Below, piece by piece: positions 48,938 through 57,007 of a stretch of 64,000 nt of DNA; position 1 is the stretch's first letter, and each line of letters opens with the position of its first letter. The translations under genes and the position numbers were made by a program. Source of the stretch: Leifsonia sp052114085 (GTDB lineage: Bacteria > Actinomycetota > Actinomycetes > Actinomycetales > Microbacteriaceae); NCBI RefSeq assembly GCF_052114085.1, contig NZ_JBFREB010000001.1:2542001-2606000 (forward strand). The letters are read 5' to 3'. A model generated the notes under the pieces. It did not search any database, was not told where the DNA came from, and was given only the letters and a program-made list of their open reading frames with translations.

Positions 48938-50761
48938 TCAGGCAGCGACGGGGATGGTCAGCTCGATGATGGTGCCGAGCCCCTCCACCGAGCGCACGTC
49001 CGCTCGACCGGACACCGCCTCCACCCGGTCGCGCACCCCCTCCAGCCCGCCACCCGGCTCGATCTTCGCGCCGCCCTGCCCGTCGTCCTTCACGAGCACC
49101 GTGACGGTCGCGTCGGCGCGGGCCACGGCGACGGAGCAGTTGCGGGCGCCGGAGTGCTTGGCCGCATTGGCGAGGCATTCGGACACGCAGAAGTAGATCG
49201 TCTCCTCGACCACCTCCGGCAGCCGCTCGCTCAAATCGACGTGCACCTCCACCGGCAGGTGGCTGCGCAGACCGAGTTCCTCGATGGCCGACCGCAGGTC
49301 TCCGTCGGTGAGCACCGTCGGGTGGATGCCGCGGGCCAGTTCCCGCAGTTCGCGGAGCGCGTCGGCGAGCTGACCGGAGGAGCGCTGAAGGTCGCCCGCG
49401 AGCTCCTCGTCGCCACGCGCCTCCGCCTTGGCGGTGGCGATGCGCAGACTGATCGCGAGGGAGACCAGCTGCTGCTGGCTGCCGTCGTGGAGGTCCCGTT
49501 CCAGTTTGCGGCGCGCGAGGTAGCCTTCCTCGACGATGCGGAGGCGCGACTCGCGCAGCTCCTGGATGGTGCGCTCGAGCCGCGCGCGCAAGCGATCGTT
49601 GTCGACGGAGAGCAGCAGCGCCGACGAGACCGCGTCGAGCAGTCGGTCGTCCTGGCTGAGCGCCACGTCGTGCTCGATGAGGGCGATCGGCCCCTGGTCG
49701 GAGTCGATCGCGAGCGTCGACCTCCCTGGGCGCTCGGTGGGGACCGCCGCCGGCGCGGGTTCTCCGTCGCCGGTCTGGTACCTCTGCAGCGGCTCATCCC
49801 ACCAGAACACCCGCAGCGACGTGTCGTGCAGAGTGCGCGCGAGGCTCGACTCCCACAACGCCCGGTCGACCTTGTCGCGGGCCACGATGACGAGATCGGC
49901 GACGCGCGAGCGGAGCCCCCTGGCGTACAGCACACCGCCCACGAAGGCCGGCGGGATGAGCGCGATCGCGATGGGCGGGATGAATTGCAGCCATCCCCCG
50001 TCCCAGTCCAGCGCGAAGCTCAGCGAGTCCTGGATCGTGCCGTAGCACCACAGCAGGATCGCGAGCGGCATCACGAAGGCGACGCGACGCGCGGGCAGCG
50101 AGCTGGTGAACCAGCGCGCGATCAGACGCGCAGCCACCGTGAGCATGAGGGCCAGGCCGACGAAGCGCCAGCCGATGCCCAACCAGAAGTCCGCGGTCTC
50201 GCTGGGGAGCACCGCGTAGGGATTGGCCATGCACCCGCATTGTGCCGGGTCCGGCGACGAGAACAGCAGGATACCGGCCAGGCGGATGGCAAACGCTACA
50301 GTCACCGCGAGCACCAGTGCCCTGTCGAACCGCGCAGTCAGCCGGCCGCTGGGGTAGCAGAGCACGAGGACGCCGACCAGCACCGCCCAGAGGTCGGTGA
50401 CCCCCGCCACCCACGGCCAGACCCATCCCCACTGCCGAACCAGCGGGTACCAGGCGCCGGCCGACCAGAACAGCGCGGCCCCGACCATGAGCCAGCCCGG
50501 GATGGGACTCTTGACCAGCCGCCAGGCGACCACGGCGCAGATGATGTAGTCCAGGGCGACGGTGATGAACACGATCGCCCAGCCCGCTCCGGAGGGACGC
50601 GGACCGTAGTCGTTCGTCATGGCGCTCAGAAGCTGGGCGAGCACATTGGAGGCGACGGCAACGGTCACGGCGAGCGCCCGCACCGCGACGCGGACGGCGT
50701 GCGGGCGCGCCACGGGGCTCACCGCGTCGGTGCGTGCGAGATCCGGCCGCGCGGCGACCAC
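48938..50761 (-). CDS. NarL-type sensor histidine kinase with multi-helix membrane domain
   Basis: 607 residues from GTG 50761. The N-terminal 300 residues hold about eight to nine membrane helices with short loops, and a GAF-like segment with GEPAPAAVPTE and SDQGPIALIEHDVAL follows. The HisKA_3 dimerisation motif has the phospho-accepting His at about 425 in RKLERDLHDGSQQQLVSLAI, and the ATPase domain shows CVSECLANAAKHSGA (N box) and VKDDGQGGAKIEPGGGLEGV (G box). It should phosphorylate the NarL-type regulator encoded 4 bp upstream. Signal unknown; the helix-rich domain suggests a membrane stress or small lipophilic ligand. Confidence 0.92.
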   Translation of the reverse strand: MVAARPDLARTDAVSPVARPHAVRVAVRALAVTVAVASNVLAQLLSAMTNDYGPRPSGAGWAIVFITVALDYIICAVVAWRLVKSPIPGWLMVGAALFWSAGAWYPLVRQWGWVWPWVAGVTDLWAVLVGVLVLCYPSGRLTARFDRALVLAVTVAFAIRLAGILLFSSPDPAQCGCMANPYAVLPSETADFWLGIGWRFVGLALMLTVAARLIARWFTSSLPARRVAFVMPLAILLWCYGTIQDSLSFALDWDGGWLQFIPPIAIALIPPAFVGGVLYARGLRSRVADLVIVARDKVDRALWESSLARTLHDTSLRVFWWDEPLQRYQTGDGEPAPAAVPTERPGRSTLAIDSDQGPIALIEHDVALSQDDRLLDAVSSALLLSVDNDRLRARLERTIQELRESRLRIVEEGYLARRKLERDLHDGSQQQLVSLAISLRIATAKAEARGDEELAGDLQRSSGQLADALRELRELARGIHPTVLTDGDLRSAIEELGLRSHLPVEVHVDLSERLPEVVEETIYFCVSECLANAAKHSGARNCSVAVARADATVTVLVKDDGQGGAKIEPGGGLEGVRDRVEAVSGRADVRSVEGLGTIIELTIPVAA

Positions 50762-50765
50762 GAGC

Positions 50766-51449
50766 TCAGGCTTCCCGGCCGAGGAAGCGCAGCACCGCGA
50801 GCACGCGCCGGTGGCCCTCCGCGGAGTCCTCCACGTCGAGCTTCGCCATGATGTGCCCGATGTGCGACTCCACCGTGCGCAGGCTGAGGTGCAGGTCGCC
50901 CGCGATGCCGGCGTTCGACTTGCCCTCGGCCATCAACCGCAGGACGTCCCGCTCGCGGGTGGACAGGGACTCGACCGCCGCCTCCGAGGAACGCGCCGAC
51001 ACCAGGAGCTGCACGACCTCCGGATCGACGATGGAGCCGCCCCGCGCCACGGTGCGGACGGCAGTGACGAGCGTGTCGGCGTCCGCCACGCGATCCTTCA
51101 GCAGGTAGCCGGTCCCGCTGCCGGCGCTCATCGCCCGGATCGCGTACGCGGCCGTCGTGTACATGGAGAGCAGGAGGACGCCCGCCTGGGAGCCGCCGGC
51201 CCGCAGCCGCTCGAGCGCGCGCAGGCCTTCGTCGGTGTGCGTCGGCGGCATCTTGATGTCGAGGACGATCGCGTCGACCGCGCCATCGGCCTCGACCGCA
51301 TCGAGGAGCTCCTCGGCCGTGTCGACGGATGCGACGACGTCCATTCCACCCGCGCGCAGGATCTGCCCGATCCCTTCGCGCAAAAGCACTGCGTCGTCGG
51401 CGACGGCCACCCGGAGCGCGTGAGAACTATCTGTCTGTCCCCCGCTCAC
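50766..51449 (-). CDS. NarL/FixJ-family response regulator
   Basis: 227 residues from GTG 51449. Receiver domain (residues 12-130) with VAVADDAVLLREGI (acidic pocket), phospho-acceptor Asp in IVLDIKMPPTHTDEG, and conserved Lys in GYLLKDRVAD. The C-terminal LuxR helix-turn-helix reads LSTRERDVLRLMAEGKSNAG and LHLSLRTVESHIGHIMAKL. It is the DNA-binding partner of the kinase at 48938 and lies 4 bp after the stand-alone receiver gene. Confidence 0.93.
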   Translation of the reverse strand: MSGGQTDSSHALRVAVADDAVLLREGIGQILRAGGMDVVASVDTAEELLDAVEADGAVDAIVLDIKMPPTHTDEGLRALERLRAGGSQAGVLLLSMYTTAAYAIRAMSAGSGTGYLLKDRVADADTLVTAVRTVARGGSIVDPEVVQLLVSARSSEAAVESLSTRERDVLRLMAEGKSNAGIAGDLHLSLRTVESHIGHIMAKLDVEDSAEGHRRVLAVLRFLGREA

Positions 51450-51453
51450 GCGC

Positions 51454-51801
51454 TTACCTTAGCAGGCTGCGGATCGCCTCACCGGTCAGCTCGTCTTTGT
51501 TGATGAAGCCCTCCGCGCCACTGTCGACGACCCGCCTGCCGTAGTCGGTCGCCGACCGGCTGGAGGTGAGCACGACGGCCGCCCCCGTAGCTCGCATCGC
51601 CGGCACGATGTCGAAGCCGCTGGCGTCCGGGAGTCCGACGTCGAGCAGGACGACATCGGGCGCGAGACGTCTGCTCAGCTCGACCCCGCCGGCTGCGGTG
51701 TCGCTGTCCCCGACCACGGTGAACCGCTCCAGGCGCAGGAGCTCGGCGGCCTGAGCTCGGAACCGCTCGTGGTCGTCGACGATCACAACACGGAGGGACA
51801 T
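51454..51801 (-). CDS. Stand-alone response regulator receiver domain
   Basis: 115 residues, a receiver only. VVIVDDHERFRAQAAELLRL gives the acidic residues, DVVLLDVGLPDASGFDIVP the phospho-acceptor Asp (about 53), LTSSRSATDYGRR the Thr/Ser, and GAEGFINKDELTG the Lys. There is no output domain. It is the first gene of the three-gene operon (4-bp gaps) and may compete for, or relay, phosphate with the NarL-type regulator; this is inferred from the arrangement. Confidence 0.9.
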   Translation of the reverse strand: MSLRVVIVDDHERFRAQAAELLRLERFTVVGDSDTAAGGVELSRRLAPDVVLLDVGLPDASGFDIVPAMRATGAAVVLTSSRSATDYGRRVVDSGAEGFINKDELTGEAIRSLLR

Positions 51802-51980
51802 GAGTTCATCTTCACCGCACCAGCCCGGTCATTCATCCGTGCCTCCACGCAATCGGAATGAGGTGACCCCCCTGATGCGGGCCACATCCCGCCGGACGAG
51901 CATATGAGACAACCTCACCAACCCGAATGCTGAGGCGGCCGGCCCGCTGAACCGGACCGAATCCACCCGAGGAGAGAGCG
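51802..51980. promoter_or_regulatory. Divergent region between signalling operon and decarboxylase-like gene
   Basis: 179 bp with no gene. CGAGGAGAGAGCG gives a good ribosome binding site for ATG 51981. I see no clear palindrome or consensus promoter beyond weak AT-rich patches (for example near 51898-51910). The position suggests that the adjacent NarL-type system could control the divergent gene. Confidence 0.3.
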
Positions 51981-52934
51981 ATGTCCATCGCGACCCGAAC
52001 CGCCGACCCGACCGGTATCGCCGCGATGCACGCGGCGACCGGGGCGGTCGCGGTGGACGATCTCCCTCCCCTCTCCAGCGGTTCCGGGCGGCGCCGCACG
52101 GCGCCGGTCGTCGTGATCGATCTGCCGCGCGTGGCGCAGCGGTTCCACGAGCTGCGGGCGGCGCTGCCGTGGATGGACGTGAGCTACGACGTCTGCGCGC
52201 TCGCCCATCCCGCGCTCCTGTCAGCACTCGTGACGGAAGGCGCCGGCTTCGTCGTCTCGCACGATGCCGGAATCGACGCGCTGCGGCGCACTGGTGCCGA
52301 CCTCGGCCGCGTGCTGCACGCGACGCCCGGTGCGCGTTGGCCCCAGCGTCGCACCGCATGGGCGGCGGGAGTGCGACGGTTCGTGGTGGACGACGCTCGA
52401 GACCTCGACGCCTTCGCCGTCGCGCCCGTGGGGACCTCGGTGCTTCTCCGGCTCGACCCAACCGACGCCGTCGAGGCTGCCGGGCACGCGAATGCTCTCG
52501 GCATCCACGTCGCGGGACTCTCGCTGCGCGTCGCACCGGATGCGGGCGCCGGCGACGTGCTCGATGCGGTCCAGGCCGCGATGGCTTCTGGCACACGGAT
52601 CGCGTCCATGACCGGCCGCCCCCTGGCGTCGCTCGACCTCGGCGAGGCGCTCTCGGGGCCGTTCGCCGGCCGCCCGGGGCAGGTCGCGGAGCTCGGGCGC
52701 AGCATCCGCTCCCTCGTTGCGCCGGTCACCTCCCGCGTCCGCGTCTCAGCGTCGGCGGGACGCGCTATCGCGGACGACGCCATCACCATCGTCGCGGGCG
52801 ACGCCGAGCGTTACGCCGACGCCGCGACCGCCAGCCGCTACATCGACGCCGGCGCGGAGGTCCTCGTCCTCCGCCGGCGCCGCCGAATCCCGCGTCCGTC
52901 CCGCGCGCGGTCGACCTGGTCCCCAGCGGGCTGA
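51981..52934 (+). CDS. Group IV (ornithine/DAP) decarboxylase-like protein lacking the PLP lysine
   Basis: 317 residues from ATG 51981. From residue 40 the sequence follows the alanine-racemase-fold barrel of ornithine/diaminopimelate decarboxylases: APVVVIDLPRVAQRFHELRA, then MDVSYDVCALAHPALLSALV where the PLP-Lys motif YAVKAN should be; Cys72 replaces the lysine. Further losses: GVSFHVGS is GLSLRVAPD, LDIGGGFPG is LDLGEALSG and EPGR is ASAGR. The C-terminal beta domain with the second catalytic Cys is missing and the tail is Arg-rich. It is therefore likely a pseudoenzyme or a decayed gene. It is divergent from the NarL signalling operon. Confidence 0.72.
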   Translation: MSIATRTADPTGIAAMHAATGAVAVDDLPPLSSGSGRRRTAPVVVIDLPRVAQRFHELRAALPWMDVSYDVCALAHPALLSALVTEGAGFVVSHDAGIDALRRTGADLGRVLHATPGARWPQRRTAWAAGVRRFVVDDARDLDAFAVAPVGTSVLLRLDPTDAVEAAGHANALGIHVAGLSLRVAPDAGAGDVLDAVQAAMASGTRIASMTGRPLASLDLGEALSGPFAGRPGQVAELGRSIRSLVAPVTSRVRVSASAGRAIADDAITIVAGDAERYADAATASRYIDAGAEVLVLRRRRRIPRPSRARSTWSPAG

Positions 52935-52961
52935 CTCAACCCCTCACCCACTGGAGACAGG

Positions 52962-53001
52962 CGGAGGGGACCACGGGAAGGCTTCCCCGCGGTCCCCTCC
53001 G
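52962..53001. terminator. Bidirectional terminator hairpin before the ABC exporter end
   Basis: Arms CGGAGGGGACC (52962-52972) and GGTCCCCTCCG (52991-53001) pair perfectly; inside, GGGAAG (52975-52980) pairs with CTTCCC (52982-52987). It lies between convergent stops (52934 plus strand, 53020 minus strand). Confidence 0.8.
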
Positions 53002-53019
53002 GAACGCCGTACCGTCCGG

Positions 53020-54834
53020 CTACACCAGCGAGTCGCGCCACGCGGCGTGCAGCTGGGCGAAGCGGCCCGTTCCGGCGATGAGGTCGTCGGGCGTGCCGTC
53101 CTCCACGACGCGGCCGTGCTCCATCACCAGGACGCGGTCGGCGATCGCGACGGTGGACAGGCGGTGGGCGATGATCACGGCCGTCCGGTCCGCCAGCAAC
53201 GTCTGCAGCGCCTCCTGCACCAACCGCTCGCTGGGGATGTCCAGCGAACTGGTGGCCTCATCCAGGATGAGTACCGCCGGGTCGGCCAGGAACGCCCGGG
53301 CGAAGGAGATCAGCTGCCGCTGACCCGCCGACACCCGGCCGCCTCGCTTGTTCACGTCGGTGTCGTAGCCGTTCGGCAGACCCGAGATGAACTCGTGGGC
53401 GCCGACCGCCTCCGCCGCGTGCACGATCTCCTCCCGTGTCGCGTCCGGCTTGCCGAGTGCGATGTTGTCGGCGACCGATCCGCTGAACAGGTACGCCTCC
53501 TGGGTGACCATCACGATCGCCCGGCGGAGGTCCTTCGGGTGCAGGTCGCGCAGATCCACGCCGTCGAGCTGGACGGAGCCCTCGCTCGGGTCGTAGAACC
53601 GCGAGATCAGCTTCGCCAGGGTCGACTTGCCCGCACCGGTCGACCCGACGAGAGCGACCGTCTGTCCGGCCGGGAGGTCGAGTGTGAACTCCGGCAGGAT
53701 GACGCGGTCCTTCTTGTAGGCGAAGGTGACGCGGTCGAACCGCACGTGCCCCTGCGCCGACCAGAGGTCGACCGGCTTCACCGGATCGGGGACGCTCGGC
53801 TCCTCCTCCAGCACGCCCGAGATCTTCTCAAGCGCTGCCGCAGCCGACTGGTAGGAGTTGTAGAACATCGCCATCTCCTCCATCGGGTCGAAGAACCGGC
53901 GCGTGTACAGCAGCACCGCGAGCAAAACGCCGATCGCGAGCTGACCGTCGGCGACGCGGAAGCCGCCGACGAGCAGCACGACGCCGACCGTCACGTTGCC
54001 GATCATCACGAGCCCGGGGTCGAAGATCCCGAACAGCTGGATGACCCGCGCGTTGACGTCGCGGTACTCCTCGACGAGGCCGCCGAACTCCTTCTCGTTG
54101 CGCTTCTCCTTGCGGAACGCCTTGACGGCGCGGATGCCCGTCATCGTCTCCACGAAGTGCACGATCAGCTTCGCCGACGCGACCCGCGAGATGCGGAACA
54201 GCACCTGCGAGCGCTTCTGGAACCAGCGCGTCAGGAAGTACAGCGGAATCAGCGAGCCGAGCAGCACCACTCCGCTCGTCCAGTCGATCGTGAACAGCGC
54301 GATCGCGATGAACAGCATGTACAGGAAGCCCTGCACCAGCTGATTGATACCCGAATCGAGCAGCTCGCGAATGGAGTCGAGGTCACTCGTCTGCCGGGAG
54401 ATGATGCGCCCGGAGGTGTACGACTCGTGGAACTCCAGCGAGAGCTTCTGCGTGTGCAGGAACACCCGCTTGCGCAGGTCGATCAGGATGGCCTGACTGA
54501 TCCGCGCGCTCAGCACCGTGTACCAGGCGATCAGTACGGCCCCGATCACACCGGTGATCAGGTAGGCGATACCGGCCGCGGCGAGCGGGAACCAGTCCTG
54601 CTTGAGCAGTGCGGGCAGGCCGTTGTCGATGCCGAATGCGATGATCGCCGGCCCCGCCACTTGCGCGGCGGTGCTGATGACGACCACGACAGCGGTCAGC
54701 CACAAGCGCGTCCGCAGCGGGTTCAGCAGCGAGCCGAGCAGCCGCAGCGAGCGACGACGGACCTGCCGGCTCTCCTCCTTGCTGAGGTCGTTGCGCTCTT
54801 CGCCTTCGACGCCCAGCACAGTCGTGGTGCTCAC
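53020..54834 (-). CDS. ABC exporter half-transporter, catalytic subunit (canonical Walker B)
   Basis: 604 residues: six-helix membrane domain (about 45-330) and nucleotide-binding domain (about 370-604). Walker A is GSTGAGKSTLAK, the signature is RVSAGQRQLISFARA (VSAGQ in place of LSGGQ), Walker B is AVLILDEATSSLD with the catalytic Glu, and the H-loop is IIAHRLSTVA. ATG 54834 overlaps the partner stop by 4 bp. Together they form a heterodimeric multidrug-type exporter of the TM287/288 or BmrCD/LmrCD kind. This subunit carries the active Glu. Confidence 0.92.
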   Translation of the reverse strand: MSTTTVLGVEGEERNDLSKEESRQVRRRSLRLLGSLLNPLRTRLWLTAVVVVISTAAQVAGPAIIAFGIDNGLPALLKQDWFPLAAAGIAYLITGVIGAVLIAWYTVLSARISQAILIDLRKRVFLHTQKLSLEFHESYTSGRIISRQTSDLDSIRELLDSGINQLVQGFLYMLFIAIALFTIDWTSGVVLLGSLIPLYFLTRWFQKRSQVLFRISRVASAKLIVHFVETMTGIRAVKAFRKEKRNEKEFGGLVEEYRDVNARVIQLFGIFDPGLVMIGNVTVGVVLLVGGFRVADGQLAIGVLLAVLLYTRRFFDPMEEMAMFYNSYQSAAAALEKISGVLEEEPSVPDPVKPVDLWSAQGHVRFDRVTFAYKKDRVILPEFTLDLPAGQTVALVGSTGAGKSTLAKLISRFYDPSEGSVQLDGVDLRDLHPKDLRRAIVMVTQEAYLFSGSVADNIALGKPDATREEIVHAAEAVGAHEFISGLPNGYDTDVNKRGGRVSAGQRQLISFARAFLADPAVLILDEATSSLDIPSERLVQEALQTLLADRTAVIIAHRLSTVAIADRVLVMEHGRVVEDGTPDDLIAGTGRFAQLHAAWRDSLV

Positions 54835-56663
54835 AGGTTCACCTCCTCGAGGATCTCGTCGTTCTCCTCGTCCTCCAGGCTGGAGATGACGAAGCGGTAG
54901 TGCTCGCTGGTGGCGAGCAGGTCGTGGTGGGTGCCCACGGCGGTCACGCGACCGTCTTCGAGCAGTGCCACCCGGTCGGCGAGCATCACCGTGGACGGGC
55001 GGTGCGCGACGATGAGGGCGGTGGTGGATGCGAGCACGCGTCGCAGCGCAGCCTCCACCAGTGCCTCGGTGTCGACATCGAGTGCGGACAGGGGGTCGTC
55101 GAGTACCAGGACGCTGGGGTTGGCCGCCACCGCGCGAGCGAGAGCGAGGCGCTGCCGCTGACCGCCGGAGAGGCTGAGCCCCTCCTCGCCGACCTTCGTC
55201 TCGACGCCCTCCGGCAGGTCGTACACGAAGCCGGCCTGCGCCACTTCGAGCGCCTCGGTGAGCACGCGTTCCGCCTCCGCCGACGCCGGGTCGAGGTCGT
55301 CCCGGCCGAGCAGGACGTTGTCCCGCACCGACGCGGAGAAGAGGGTCGCATCCTCGAACGCCATAGCGATCGCCTTGCGGAGGTCGTAACGCGTGAGGTC
55401 GCGCACGTCCACGTCGTCGATCTTCACCGCGCCGCCCGTCACGTCGTAGAGACGCGTCGTCAGGGCGGTCAGAGTCGACTTGCCCGAACCGGTCAGTCCG
55501 ACCAGAGCCATCGTCTCCCCCGGCCGCACTGTCAGGCGGATGCCGTCCAGCAGGTCGGGGAAGCGCTCCGGGGAGTCCTGGTAGCGGAAGTGCACGTCGT
55601 CGAAGACCAGTTCGCCCCGCGGATCGGTGATCTTCACCGGTTCGGCCGGATCGGTGATCGTGTTGACCTCGTCCATCACCTCGAAGAAACGGTCGGCAGC
55701 AGTGCGCGTGTCGAACGTCATCGAGAGCAGGAAGCCGATCGACTCGATCGGGAAGCGCAGCACCGTCGCGGTGGCGAAGAACGCAACCAGCTCACCGACC
55801 GAGAGTTGCCCCTGCGCCGACAGCCACACGCCGACCACCAGGCTGATGCCGAAGGCGATATCGGGGACGAGCAGCAGCCACAGCCAGATGCCGGCGATGG
55901 CCTTCGCCTTCTCGATCTCGGTGCCGCGCAACTGCTCCGCCTGCGACTCGAAGCCCTTCAGCGCGTGCTTGCCGCGCCCGAACGCCTTGAGCACGCGGAT
56001 ACCGTGCACCGACTCCTCGACCGCCGTCGCGAGGTCTCCGGCCTGGTCCTGGCTGCGTCGCGCGATGATCGAGTACTTGTTCTCGAAGACGAAGCCGTAG
56101 ATCCACAGCGGGATCGAGCACACCAGGAAGATGAGTCCGAGGATCCAGTTCCACCCGATCAGGATGGCGAACCCGACCACGATCGTGACGACGTTCACGA
56201 CCAGCAGCACGATGCCGAAGGACAGCCAGCGGCGGATCATGCCGAGGTCGCTGACCGCGCGCGACAGCAGCTGGCCGCTCGGCCAGCGGTCGTGGAAAGC
56301 GACCGGCAGGTCCTCGAGCTGCTCGTACAGCGCGTTGCGCATCCGCGCCTCGACGTGGGTGCCGGGCGTGAGGACGAACCAGCGACGCAGCGAGATGAAC
56401 ACCGCTTCGGCGGCACCCAGCCCGACCACCAGCAGCGCGGCAGGCCAGACCGCCGACGGATCGCCCGTCGAGAGCGGGCCGTCGACCAGCCAGCGCAGCA
56501 CCTGCGGGATGGTCAGCGCGACGAGGCTCGCGAGCAGCGCGGCGACCATACCGAGCACGATGCGGGGCGCGGCCGACTTGGCGAACGGCAGGATGCGCAG
56601 CAACGTGCGCACGGTGCTCTTCCGCTGGATGTCGTTGTTCTTCTGTGCCTGACCGACAGACAT
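54831..56663 (-). CDS. ABC exporter half-transporter, degenerate-site subunit
   Basis: 610 residues: membrane domain (about 30-330), nucleotide-binding domain (about 360-600) and an acidic tail (EDEENDEILEEVNL). Walker A GLTGSGKSTLTA and signature LSLSGGQRQRLALARA are canonical, but Walker B reads VLVLDDPLSALD with Asp in place of the catalytic Glu; the H-loop His is kept (VAHRPSTVM). Paired with the other subunit's VSAGQ, this makes one degenerate and one active ATP site, as in known heterodimeric exporters. First structural gene of the transcript, preceded by a 137-nt leader after a small ORF. Confidence 0.92.
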   Translation of the reverse strand: MSVGQAQKNNDIQRKSTVRTLLRILPFAKSAAPRIVLGMVAALLASLVALTIPQVLRWLVDGPLSTGDPSAVWPAALLVVGLGAAEAVFISLRRWFVLTPGTHVEARMRNALYEQLEDLPVAFHDRWPSGQLLSRAVSDLGMIRRWLSFGIVLLVVNVVTIVVGFAILIGWNWILGLIFLVCSIPLWIYGFVFENKYSIIARRSQDQAGDLATAVEESVHGIRVLKAFGRGKHALKGFESQAEQLRGTEIEKAKAIAGIWLWLLLVPDIAFGISLVVGVWLSAQGQLSVGELVAFFATATVLRFPIESIGFLLSMTFDTRTAADRFFEVMDEVNTITDPAEPVKITDPRGELVFDDVHFRYQDSPERFPDLLDGIRLTVRPGETMALVGLTGSGKSTLTALTTRLYDVTGGAVKIDDVDVRDLTRYDLRKAIAMAFEDATLFSASVRDNVLLGRDDLDPASAEAERVLTEALEVAQAGFVYDLPEGVETKVGEEGLSLSGGQRQRLALARAVAANPSVLVLDDPLSALDVDTEALVEAALRRVLASTTALIVAHRPSTVMLADRVALLEDGRVTAVGTHHDLLATSEHYRFVISSLEDEENDEILEEVNL

Positions 56664-56769
56664 GGGTCTTCCGTTTTCTGTAGAGATCCGACGTGGAGTC
56701 GGCGGCGAGCACGCGGACGAGTCGCCGAAGGGCTGCCGACGGTGGCAGGCCTTGTGAGAAGGATGCAGT

Positions 56770-56785
56770 GCGCGCCGAAGCGCGC
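56770..56785 (-). promoter_or_regulatory. UUCG-tetraloop hairpin in the exporter leader
   Basis: On the minus strand GCGCGC-TTCG-GCGCGC forms an exceptionally stable hairpin 15 bp after the stop of the small leader ORF and about 106 nt before the exporter start. A second hairpin, CTGCC/GGCAG with a six-base loop, lies at about 56732-56748. Such an arrangement can act as an attenuator coupled to translation of the leader ORF. Confidence 0.55.
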
Positions 56786-56800
56786 GGGCGGGGGCTGGAG

Positions 56801-56890
56801 CTACCGGCCAGACGGTCGGAGGCCGGCCACGAGGGCGGCGGCGACGGACCCGGGCACGGTGGTCTTTCGTGCGGTCTCGATCGTCGTCAT
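56801..56890 (-). CDS. Putative 29-residue leader peptide of the ABC exporter operon
   Basis: A 30-codon frame from ATG 56890 to TAG 56801-56803 encodes MTTIETARKTTVPGSVAAAL and ends VAGLRPSGR. GGAGG lies 5 bases upstream of the ATG, stronger than that of the exporter gene itself. The frame is too small for a domain. It sits in a 344-bp gap in front of a heterodimeric drug-type exporter, followed by a stable hairpin. In Bacillus subtilis the homologous-type exporter BmrCD is induced by drug-dependent stalling on the leader BmrB, which is the model proposed here. Confidence 0.5.
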   Translation of the reverse strand: MTTIETARKTTVPGSVAAALVAGLRPSGR

Positions 56891-56946
56891 GGCGTCCTCC
56901 AGCCTCGATGAATGCATCCTCATGTGCCGCAACAAGGCAGCCCTAC

Positions 56947-56987
56947 AGGATATTGCCAGGGTTGACGAGAAAGCAAGACTTTTCTCG
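56947..56987 (-). promoter_or_regulatory. Candidate promoter/terminator junction upstream of exporter leader
   Basis: On the minus strand TTGCTT (56971-56976) and TATCCT (56947-56952) are separated by 18 bp and fit a sigma-A-type promoter. The same DNA contains a hairpin, CGAGAAA (56966-56972)/TTTCTCG (56981-56987), just past the stop of the upstream DDAH-like gene (57008), which could end that transcript. The two readings are compatible (end of one unit, start of the next). Confidence 0.4.
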
Positions 56988-57007
56988 AACCGCCCGAGGG
57001 AGGGGAC

